Source: Proteobacteria bacterium UBA4656
GTDB lineage: Bacteria; Pseudomonadota; Gammaproteobacteria; Xanthomonadales; Ahniellaceae
Reading direction: 5' to 3'
Length of the DNA stretch: 7,809 nucleotides
Assembly: GCA_002405525.1 (NCBI GenBank)
Contig: DHLY01000050.1
Span: 938 to 8,746, forward strand
Part shown: positions 1 through 6,520 of the stretch, piece by piece
Layout: the number at the start of each line of letters is the position of its first letter
Position numbering within the stretch: the stretch's first letter is position 1
Made by a program: the position numbers and the translations under genes
Notes under the pieces: generated by a model
The model's database searches: none
The model's input: the letters and a program-made list of their open reading frames with translations, nothing else
What the model was told of the DNA's origin: nothing

Positions 1-1073
1 ACCATCTCGCGCCAGAGCTTCTCCTCGGCGCGTGAGAAACCGAGTTGGGAGAAGTTCTTGAGCACCAGCTCCGGGTCGAAGATGCGCATCACCAGCTTCT
101 CGCCGAAGGCGGTGGGCATGCTGGACAGGCGCATCTCCACCTCGCGCCCGCCCTGGGTGCGCATCTTGATGCGTCCGTCCTGCGGCCGGCGACGTTCGGC
201 GATGTCCATGCGGCCGAGGATCTTGATCCGCGCGGTGACCGCGACCATGACCGGCGTGGGCAGCTCGAACACCTTGTGCAGCACGCCGTCGATGCGGAAC
301 CGAACCCTCGACAGGTCGCGCCGGGGTTCGAGATGGATGTCGGAGGCGCGCTGGTCGTAGGCGTACTGCAGCAGCCAGTCGACGATGCGCACGATGTGCT
401 GGTCGTCGGCGCCGATCTCGCCGGCCTTGCCCAGTTCCAGCAGCTGCTCGAAGTTGAGGATCTTCGACCCGCCGTCGTCGCCCTTCGCGTCCTTCGCGTC
501 CTTGGCCCGACGCACCGCCTGGGTGACGCCGTAGAACTCCATCAGATAGCGGTTGACGTCCAGCGGGTTGGCCACCACGCGCTTGACCTGGCGCCGCGTG
601 AGGTGGGCGATGTCGTCGATCCAGCGGGTGTCGAACGGTTCGCTGGTGGCGATGGTGAGGGTGAGGTCGTCGATCGCCAGCGGCAGGATGCGATAGCGGG
701 TGGCGTACTGCGCGGTCACCACCTGGCCGACCGCCGCCACGTCCACCTTGGTCGGATCGATGCGCAGGTGCGGCAGCCCTGCGTGCGCCGCGACCCACTC
801 GGTCAGCCACTCCAGCGACAGCGCGTCGCCGGGGTGGCCGGCGCGCTCCAGCTTGGCGTTGGCGACCACCACCAGCGGATGGATCTCGGCACGCCCGGAG
901 TGGCGGGCGGCGGCTCGCACGCGCTTGACGTCGGCCTCGGCGACCTCGCCGTCGTGCTGCAGGATCGCCAGCACCTCGTCCAGGTCGAGGCGGCGGTTGG
1001 CCGAGAAAGCCAGGCGCCGTCCCTCGGCCTTGCCAGGCGAGGCCGCCACCTTGGGCGTTCCGGTATGGCTCAT
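1..1073 (-). CDS. GspE/PulE-family type II/IV secretion or pilus assembly ATPase, N-terminal part (partial at left edge)
   Basis: Cytoplasmic ATPase of the GspE/PulE/PilB family, which powers type II secretion, type IV pilus or related filament assembly. The minus-strand frame is open from ATG at 1073 to the left edge (357 complete codons, no stop), so the C-terminal part is missing. Residues about 60-182 resemble an N-terminal MshEN/T2SSE_N domain. A charged linker ([12 protein letters not shown], 191-202) follows. The core ATPase N-domain then carries RASDIHLEP (242-250), [33 protein letters not shown] and [16 protein letters not shown]. In relatives the Walker A motif (GPTGSGKT) lies only about 10-15 residues past the point where this sequence ends, so ATPase motifs cannot be checked here. 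The RLG signature of c-di-GMP-binding MshEN domains is not seen. The start is supported by domain length and a weak GGAAA 9 nt upstream. It is divergent from glyQ, and no other secretion gene is visible. Family assignment is firm; which machine it serves is unknown. Confidence 0.93.
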   Translation of the reverse strand, partial: MSHTGTPKVAASPGKAEGRRLAFSANRRLDLDEVLAILQHDGEVAEADVKRVRAAARHSGRAEIHPLVVVANAKLERAGHPGDALSLEWLTEWVAAHAGLPHLRIDPTKVDVAAVGQVVTAQYATRYRILPLAIDDLTLTIATSEPFDTRWIDDIAHLTRRQVKRVVANPLDVNRYLMEFYGVTQAVRRAKDAKDAKGDDGGSKILNFEQLLELGKAGEIGADDQHIVRIVDWLLQYAYDQRASDIHLEPRRDLSRVRFRIDGVLHKVFELPTPVMVAVTARIKILGRMDIAERRRPQDGRIKMRTQGGREVEMRLSSMPTAFGEKLVMRIFDPELVLKNFSQLGFSRAEEKLWREM

Positions 1074-1111
1074 GGTCGGCGGTTTCCGCAGGCCCGGCGG
1101 GGAGGCGCGGC

Positions 1112-1117
1112 TATACT
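1112..1117 (+). promoter_or_regulatory. Probable -10 hexamer of the glyQ promoter, possibly shared with the divergent ATPase gene
   Basis: TATACT matches the sigma-70 -10 consensus at 5 of 6 positions and is the only AT-rich hexamer in the 81-nt divergent gap. It would start transcription near 1124, giving a leader of about 30 nt before the glyQ ATG. No good -35 lies at 16-18 nt; TTTCCG at 1083-1088 is too far away (23 nt). On the minus strand the same spot reads TAGTAT or TATAGC, each 4 of 6, so it could also serve the ATPase gene. The match is seen directly; promoter activity is inferred. Confidence 0.5.
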
Positions 1118-1154
1118 ACCGCGTCCCCCGCCCCCCCCGACTGCCCACGCCCGC

Positions 1155-2054
<900 letters not shown>

Positions 2055-2060
2055 CGCGGG

Positions 2061-2080
2061 GCCGCGGCTGCAGCCGCGGC
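2061..2080. repeat. 20-bp perfect palindrome just after glyQ
   Basis: GCCGCGGCTGCAGCCGCGGC equals its own reverse complement over all 20 bases and begins 6 nt after the glyQ stop codon. In RNA it could form a stem of about 8 bp with a 4-nt loop, strong enough to shield the glyQ 3' end or slow RNA polymerase. With no T-run after it, classical termination is unlikely. It may belong to a dispersed GC-rich palindrome family of the genome; CAGCCGCGGC recurs at 4391-4400. The palindrome is seen directly; its role is inferred. Confidence 0.75.
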
Positions 2081-2094
2081 GTCCGCGCGGATCT

Positions 2095-2108
2095 GCCCGC
2101 CGGCGGGC
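2095..2108. repeat. 14-bp perfect palindrome in the glyQ-glyS spacer
   Basis: GCCCGCCGGCGGGC is fully self-complementary. It is the second of three palindromes in the spacer, 14 nt after the first. It could form a short GC hairpin in the glyQS transcript. Short GC palindromes are not rare at this base composition, so on its own it is weak evidence of function. Confidence 0.5.
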
Positions 2109-2132
2109 CGCCCCGGGCAAAGGAGCCGCAGC

Positions 2133-2146
2133 CGCCGGATCCGGCG
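2133..2146. repeat. 14-bp perfect palindrome upstream of glyS
   Basis: CGCCGGATCCGGCG is fully self-complementary and is the third palindrome in the spacer. It ends 44 nt before the glyS start and 18 nt before the mini-ORF start. As RNA it would form a compact hairpin with a 4-nt loop. Function unknown. Confidence 0.5.
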
Positions 2147-2164
2147 CGCGCCCGCTGTACCACC

Positions 2165-2194
2165 ATGGATTCTGCGAGAGTGATGTCGCGATGA
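2165..2194 (+). CDS. Possible 9-codon leader ORF overlapping the glyS start (ATGA)
   Basis: ATG at 2165 opens a frame encoding MDSARVMSR, with TGA at 2192-2194. The stop overlaps the glyS start as ATGA, the arrangement typical of translational coupling. The peptide has no glycine codons, so it is not a glycine-sensing attenuator. There is no clear Shine-Dalgarno before it, and a frame this short can arise by chance. Offered as a candidate only. Confidence 0.2.
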   Translation: MDSARVMSR

Positions 2195-4338
2195 GCCTCA
2201 GCTTTCCCCTGCTGGTCGAACTCGGCACCGAAGAACTGCCGCCGAAGGCGCTCGACGAACTGGCACTGGCCTTCCGCGACGGCGTGGTCGACGGCCTGGT
2301 CCGGCGCGGCATCGCGGTGGACGCGACCACCGCGCGCGCACTGTGGACCCCGCGACGGCTGGCGGTGCAGATCGGCGCGGTGCCGGCGCAGCAGCCCGAC
2401 CAGGCGGTCGAGCGCCGGGGCCCTGCGGTGGCCGCCGGCTTCGACGGGGCCGGCAAGCCGACCAGGGCCTTGGTCGGGTTCGCGCAGTCCTGCGGGGTGG
2501 ACATCGCCGCTCTGGCGCGGGTTGCCACCGACAAGGGCGAGTGGTTCGTGCATCGCGCCATTCGCAGGGGCGAGCCGACGGCGACCCTGCTGCCGCTGGT
2601 GGTGGCCGAGGCGCTGCAGGCGCTGCCGGTGCCGCGGCCCATGCGCTGGGGCGACCGCGAGGTGGCGTTCGTGCGCCCCGTGCACTGGCTGGTGATGCTG
2701 CTCGGCGACAAGGTGGTCGAGGGCGAGGTGCTGGGCCTCAGGAGCGACCGCATGAGCCGCGGCCACCGCTTCATGGGCAACGGCAAGCCGGTCTGGATCT
2801 CGACCGCCGACGGCTACGTGGACGCGCTGCGCGCCGCGAACGTGGTGGTCGATCCGGTCGAGCGGCGCGCACTGATCGAACGCGCGGTGGAAGCCACCGC
2901 CGACGATCTCGGCGGGCGTGCGCGCGCCACACCGGCCCTGCTGGACGAGGTCAAGAACCTGGTGGAGTGGCCGGCGCCCATCGCCTGCGCCTTCGACCGC
3001 GAGTTCCTGCGCGTGCCGCAGGAGGCCCTGGTCATGACGATGGAGACGAACCAGAAGTTCTTCCCGGTGCTGGACGCCGAAGGCCGGCTCACCGAGCGCT
3101 TCATCGGTATCGCCAACATCGAAAGCCGGAACCCCGGAGAAGTGCGGCGCGGCTACGAACGGGTGATCCGCCCGCGCTTCGCCGACGCCGCGTTCTTCTT
3201 CGACGACGACCTGAAGACGCCGCTGACCGCGCACCAGGAGGCACTGCGGAAGGTCACCTACCAGCAGCGGCTGGGCAGCATCTGGGACAAGTGCTGCAGG
3301 GTGGCGGAACTGGCGCGGGTGATCGCCAACCGCACCGGCGTCGACGGCGCGCTCGCGACCAAGGCGGCCGCGCTGTCGAAGTGCGACCTCATGACGCGCA
3401 TGGTCGGCGAGTTCCCCGAGCTGCAGGGCACGATGGGCCGCCACTACGCCGTCGCACAGGGACTCGAGACCGCGGTCGCCGCCGCCCTCGACGAGCACTA
3501 CCGGCCGCGTTTTGCCGGCGATGCCATCGCCGGCACGCCGCTGGGTCGCGTGCTCGCGATCGCCGACAAGCTCGACACGCTGGCCGGCCTGTTCGCGATC
3601 GGCAACCGGCCGACCGGCAACAAGGACCCGTTCTCGCTGCGCCGGGCGGCGCTCGGCCTGGCACGCACGCTGATCGAGGGTGAACTCACGCTCGACCTCG
3701 CGGCGCAGATCAGCGAGGCGTTCGACCTCGCGCGCAAAGACATCGAACGCATCGAGCGCGAGCGCGTGGCCGGCGGAGGAAAGCCGGATCCGGCGGCGCC
3801 CGCCAGGGATGACGCGGCCGACCTGCTCGCCTTCGTGTTCGACCGGCTGCGCGGCTACTATGCCGACCAGGGCATCCGCGGCGACGCCTTCGACGCGGTG
3901 CTGGCGCTCAGGCCCACCGACCTCACCGACTTCGACCGCCGCCTGCGCGCGGTGGTGGCCTTCGTCGCCTTGCCGGAATCGCAGGCCCTCGCCGCGGCCA
4001 ACAAGCGCATCGTCAACATCCTCCGCCAGGCGGCGGAGAAGGGCGATCGCCCCGCGCCGAACATCGACGCCACCGCGCTGGAAATGCCCGAGGAACGCGC
4101 GCTGGCCGCGGCGCTGTCCTTCCAGGGCGATCTGGCCGCACAGAAGCTGCGCTCCGGCGACTACGTCGGCGCCCTGCGCCAGCTCGCCACGCTGCGCCCG
4201 GCGGTGGACGCGTTCTTCGACAAGGTGATGGTGATGGCGGAAGACCCCGACATCCGGCACAACCGGCTGGCCGTGCTCGACGACCTGCGGCGCCGCTTCC
4301 TGTTGATCGCCGACATCGGGCTGCTGCAGCCGGCTTGA
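2191..4338 (+). CDS. glyS: Glycyl-tRNA synthetase beta subunit
   Basis: Beta subunit of the alpha2-beta2 glycyl-tRNA synthetase; it binds tRNA-Gly and is needed by GlyQ for aminoacylation. At 715 residues it is slightly longer than E. coli GlyS (689) and aligns along its whole length. Landmarks are the N-terminal LLVELGTEELPPKAL, MRWG (151-154), RGHRFMG (190-196), LLDEVKNLVEWP, VIRPRFADAAFFFDDD, and the HD-like domain segments LSKCDLMTRMVGEF (C398) and LAIADKLDTLAG (I457-K460). NKDPFSLRRAALG starts at N477. The C-terminal anticodon-binding domain (about 590-715) carries NKRIVNIL (604-611) and FFDKVMVM (675-682). Residues about 515-540 form a charged and Pro/Ala-rich insertion of roughly 20 residues relative to E. 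coli, just before the C-terminal helical part. The start fits family alignment, and GAGAG lies 10 nt upstream. Downstream it meets the YheT-like gene convergently across 51 nt. Confidence 0.98.
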   Translation: MSLSFPLLVELGTEELPPKALDELALAFRDGVVDGLVRRGIAVDATTARALWTPRRLAVQIGAVPAQQPDQAVERRGPAVAAGFDGAGKPTRALVGFAQSCGVDIAALARVATDKGEWFVHRAIRRGEPTATLLPLVVAEALQALPVPRPMRWGDREVAFVRPVHWLVMLLGDKVVEGEVLGLRSDRMSRGHRFMGNGKPVWISTADGYVDALRAANVVVDPVERRALIERAVEATADDLGGRARATPALLDEVKNLVEWPAPIACAFDREFLRVPQEALVMTMETNQKFFPVLDAEGRLTERFIGIANIESRNPGEVRRGYERVIRPRFADAAFFFDDDLKTPLTAHQEALRKVTYQQRLGSIWDKCCRVAELARVIANRTGVDGALATKAAALSKCDLMTRMVGEFPELQGTMGRHYAVAQGLETAVAAALDEHYRPRFAGDAIAGTPLGRVLAIADKLDTLAGLFAIGNRPTGNKDPFSLRRAALGLARTLIEGELTLDLAAQISEAFDLARKDIERIERERVAGGGKPDPAAPARDDAADLLAFVFDRLRGYYADQGIRGDAFDAVLALRPTDLTDFDRRLRAVVAFVALPESQALAAANKRIVNILRQAAEKGDRPAPNIDATALEMPEERALAAALSFQGDLAAQKLRSGDYVGALRQLATLRPAVDAFFDKVMVMAEDPDIRHNRLAVLDDLRRRFLLIADIGLLQPA

Positions 4339-4389
4339 GCGGCGGGCCACGGCCGGCGGCGACGATCGCCAGGGCGACGGGCCGCCGCT
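4339..4389. other. Convergent gap between glyS and the hydrolase gene
   Basis: This 51-nt gap separates two genes that end toward each other. A small GGCGA/TCGCC hairpin lies at 4358-4370. A 7-bp inverted repeat, GGGCCGC (4379-4385) and GCGGCCC (4396-4402), spans the hydrolase stop codon. Neither is followed by a T-run in either direction, so a bidirectional intrinsic terminator is possible but not demonstrated. Confidence 0.35.
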
Positions 4390-5391
4390 TCAGCCGCGGC
4401 CCGCTGTGGCGAGCCGCTCGACCAGGAAATCCTCGGCGTAGCTGCGCAGCGACCAGTCTCCGATGAACCCGCAGTGCCCGCCGTAGGGCGCAATGTCCAG
4501 GCTCACCTGGGGCGGCAGTTGGAGGGCGCGGAAATCTTCCACCGGGATGATCGGATCGTCGCGCGAGGTCAGGATCGCCGCCGGCACCGCCAGCGCGCGC
4601 AGGCGGTCGCCGTGGATCGAATAGCCGTCGAAGTAGGCGTCCAGCGAACCGTACTCGGTGTAGCGCGCGATGAGTTGAGCGGTCAGTTCACGCATCGGCA
4701 GCCCGAGGAAGCGCGGCTCGAACGCGTAGGCGTCGGGGAACAGGCGCATCTTGCGCCTGAGGGACGCGCGCCATTTGAGCATGAAGTAGTCGTGGTAGAG
4801 GCGCGGGCCGCGCTCCATCGCACGCAAGATGTGCGGCGGGTGGATCGCCGGGCAGACCGCGACCACCCCGGCCAGCGGAATCCCTGCCGCAGGCGCGCGC
4901 AGGCCCACGCGCAGCGCGAAGTTGCCACCCAGCGAGAAGCCAGCCAGGTGCAACGGCCGCTCGCCGTAGCGACGCGAGACGTCGCGCACCGCACCCACCA
5001 CCTCGTCGATGCGGCAGGAATGGAATATCTCGCGGTTGAGGTGGTGGGTGGCACCATGGTCGCGGAAGTTGAGCCGGAACACGTCGTAACCTTCCTGCAG
5101 CAGGCGCTGGCTGACGCCGAGCACATAGCCCGACTGCGCCGATCCCTCCCAGCCGTGCAGCACCACCACCAGCCCGCACGGCGGACGCGTCCGGGTGGCG
5201 GCGTGGAATCCCTGCAGCCGCACGCCGTCGCCGCAATCGAGCAGGACCTCGATCGAGCGCGCCTCGACCTCGCGATGGCGATGCCGGTGCAGCAGCCGGC
5301 GCAGGGCGCTGGCGGCGAGCACCGACTGCAGGTGCGGATTGCGCAGCAGGCGCGGTGGGCGGAAGTCCGAGGGCGGTGGCGGGCGATCCAT
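4390..5391 (-). CDS. YheT-family alpha/beta-fold hydrolase
   Basis: Serine hydrolase of the YheT/ABHD1-3 group (COG0429), 333 residues, full length. Family members include esterases, lipases and acyltransferases; bacterial YheT has no settled substrate. The family N-terminal signature NPHLQS is at 18-23 and the oxyanion-hole motif VVVLHGWEGSAQSGY starts at V75 (HG at 79-80). YDVFRLNFRDHG (102-113) follows. The nucleophile elbow is GFSLGG, with Ser153 as the catalytic serine. The acid is Asp279 (or Asp278) in TSRDDPIIP, and the histidine is His306 in GGHCGFIG, so the triad is complete. No signal peptide or membrane segment is seen, so it is probably cytoplasmic. It starts 12 nt after the acyltransferase stop on the same strand; TGAGG at that stop can act as its ribosome binding site, which suggests one operon. 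A lipid or acyl-ester substrate is inferred from that pairing, not shown. Confidence 0.93.
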   Translation of the reverse strand: MDRPPPPSDFRPPRLLRNPHLQSVLAASALRRLLHRHRHREVEARSIEVLLDCGDGVRLQGFHAATRTRPPCGLVVVLHGWEGSAQSGYVLGVSQRLLQEGYDVFRLNFRDHGATHHLNREIFHSCRIDEVVGAVRDVSRRYGERPLHLAGFSLGGNFALRVGLRAPAAGIPLAGVVAVCPAIHPPHILRAMERGPRLYHDYFMLKWRASLRRKMRLFPDAYAFEPRFLGLPMRELTAQLIARYTEYGSLDAYFDGYSIHGDRLRALAVPAAILTSRDDPIIPVEDFRALQLPPQVSLDIAPYGGHCGFIGDWSLRSYAEDFLVERLATAGRG

Positions 5392-5403
5392 GCGAAGGCG
5401 GCC

Positions 5404-6306
5404 TCAGCGCCGGGCGTCGTCCGCCGCATCGGCGGCGGCGGTTTCGTCGGCCAGCGGGTCGGCGTCGTCCACCGCCGCCTCGGCCCGCACGCCGCGCCGC
5501 GGTTCGTCCACCTGCCCGAGCGCGGCGAGGATCTGGCCGCGACAGGCGTCCGCCATCCGCCGGCGCCCGCTGCCGTCGGCCGCCACCGGGTCGAGGAAGA
5601 TCACTTCGACGTCGGTGGCCGGCTCGCCCAGCACGCGCAGGAAGCAGCCGAGGAAGCCCTCCCGCGGGCGCTCGCCCAGCACATCGCAGGGCAGGCCGCC
5701 GCGCGTCACGCGCAGGGCCACCGGCTGCGCGGGCACGCCGGCGTCGATCGCGGCCTGGAAGATCCGCGCGTGGAAGGTATGCACGCGGTGGCCCGGCCGG
5801 ATGCCACCTTCGGGGAACACCGCCACCGCCTGGCCCTCGCGGAGCCGGTCGACCATCGTGCCCGACACGCCCGACAGCGACTCCGTGCTGCCGCGCTGGT
5901 GGTAGATCGTGCCGGCCTGCGAGGCCAGCCAGCCGACCAGCGGCCAGCGCTCGATCTCGCTCTTGGCCACGAAACCGGCCATGCGGAAGGCGTGGATGAG
6001 TTCGATGTCGAGCCAGGATCGGTGGTTTGATACCAGCAGCACGCCACCGGGCTGCGGCGTGCCGCGCCGCGCCGCGCGAATGCCGAAAACCCGCAGCAGG
6101 TTGCGCGACCACCAGCGCACCACGCGGTGCTTCCAGGGATCGCCCGCCGCCGCCCCGATCTGGCCCAGCGGGCTGAGGATCACGCCCAGCGTGAGCGGCA
6201 GCGACAGCACAAGATGGCCGAGCAGCAGCGGCGCACGCCACGCGTAGCGCAGCGGCCGCAGGCGGTCGCTGCGGGCCTTGCGCGCGCGGTGGGCCGGGGT
6301 GTTCAT
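5404..6306 (-). CDS. PlsC-type 1-acyl-sn-glycerol-3-phosphate acyltransferase family protein
   Basis: Membrane-associated lysophosphatidate acyltransferase-like enzyme, 300 residues from ATG 6306. Members move an acyl chain to a lysophospholipid or related acceptor to make phosphatidic acid or other lipids. A hydrophobic segment (about 25-48) could anchor it in the inner membrane. All four acyltransferase blocks are visible: NHRSWLD with catalytic H95 and D100 (HX4D), GTIYHQRG (132-139, R138), FPEGG (164-168) and VPAQPVAL (191-198). The C-terminus from about residue 276 is an Asp/Ala-rich tail of about 25 residues with no family similarity. The frame is open up to 6471, and ATG 6324 is also possible, but residues before 6306 look non-homologous; neither start has a strong Shine-Dalgarno. 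It probably forms an operon with the YheT-like hydrolase 12 nt downstream. It could be PlsC itself or a paralogue such as an OlsA-like enzyme; sequence alone does not decide. Confidence 0.92.
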   Translation of the reverse strand: MNTPAHRARKARSDRLRPLRYAWRAPLLLGHLVLSLPLTLGVILSPLGQIGAAAGDPWKHRVVRWWSRNLLRVFGIRAARRGTPQPGGVLLVSNHRSWLDIELIHAFRMAGFVAKSEIERWPLVGWLASQAGTIYHQRGSTESLSGVSGTMVDRLREGQAVAVFPEGGIRPGHRVHTFHARIFQAAIDAGVPAQPVALRVTRGGLPCDVLGERPREGFLGCFLRVLGEPATDVEVIFLDPVAADGSGRRRMADACRGQILAALGQVDEPRRGVRAEAAVDDADPLADETAAADAADDARR

Positions 6307-6520
6307 CGGGGCATTGTCACGCATGGGCAGCGGGGTGAGCCAGAGGACGGTAATCCGCCGCAGCGGAGTCTTTGCTCGATGGGGGCGTGGAGGCCGGCCG
6401 CGGTGGAACCGCACGACGCCACGGCGGAAGCGCTGCGCGCGGCACTCCTGCAGCCAAAGCCTCGCGCGCAAGACGACAGCGACAAGATCGGGACGGGACG
6501 GTCGCGCACAGGGTGCGCTT
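6307..6520. other. Spacer between the LysR gene and the acyltransferase gene
   Basis: This 214-nt stretch separates two minus-strand genes. I see no supported gene in it. It should hold the acyltransferase promoter, but the best minus-strand candidate (GATTAC at 6355-6350 with TCGAGC 18 nt upstream) matches only 3 of 6 at each box. Small inverted repeats lie at 6354-6367 (TCCGC/GCGGA), 6400-6412 (GCGGT/ACCGC) and 6504-6518. Read-through from the LysR gene cannot be excluded. Confidence 0.4.
6504..6518 (-). terminator. Hairpin directly after the LysR gene, weak terminator candidate
   Basis: GCGCAC (6504-6509) and GTGCGC (6513-6518) form a perfect 6-bp stem with a 3-nt loop, starting 3 nt past the LysR stop codon (6521-6523) in the direction of transcription. 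The sequence after the stem on the minus strand is GACCGTCCCG, without a T-run. Termination strength is therefore doubtful; it may only protect the 3' end. Confidence 0.3.

Larger units (their letters stand above)
2055..2190 (+). other. glyQ-glyS spacer with three perfect palindromes and a mini-ORF
   Basis: This 136-nt spacer is long for two subunits of one enzyme. It is very GC-rich up to about 2150 and holds palindromes at 2061-2080, 2095-2108 and 2133-2146, listed separately. Near its end a 9-codon frame starts at ATG 2165 and overlaps the glyS start. A separate glyS promoter is not clear: TGTACC around 2156 is only a 3 of 6 match to a -10. None of the stems is followed by a T-run, so a standard intrinsic terminator is not supported. 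Confidence 0.6.

Noticed and set aside
482..508. Tandem 9-bp units as a CRISPR-like or functional repeat
   Set aside because: Only two exact copies, in frame inside the ATPase linker; best explained as a small coding duplication.
45..1154. Upstream in-frame extension of glyQ
   Set aside because: The open frame continues leftward, but this part is antisense to the ATPase gene, is unlike any GlyQ N-terminus, and lies upstream of the likely glyQ -10.
2055..2190. Riboswitch or T-box for glycine ahead of glyS
   Set aside because: No T-box core (NCCA-pairing bulge) or glycine aptamer pattern could be seen; only palindromic hairpins.
4358..4402. Bidirectional intrinsic terminator between glyS and the hydrolase gene
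   Set aside because: Stems exist, but neither strand has a T-run after them, so the call was lowered to a note on the gap.
4474..6030. 518-codon plus-strand open frame opposite the hydrolase and acyltransferase
   Set aside because: Both minus-strand genes have complete catalytic motifs; the plus frame has none and crosses their boundary.
4688..6241. 517-codon minus-strand open frame overlapping the hydrolase and acyltransferase in another frame
   Set aside because: Composition is mostly Ala/Arg/Gly/Pro, as expected of a shifted frame, and no domain is present.
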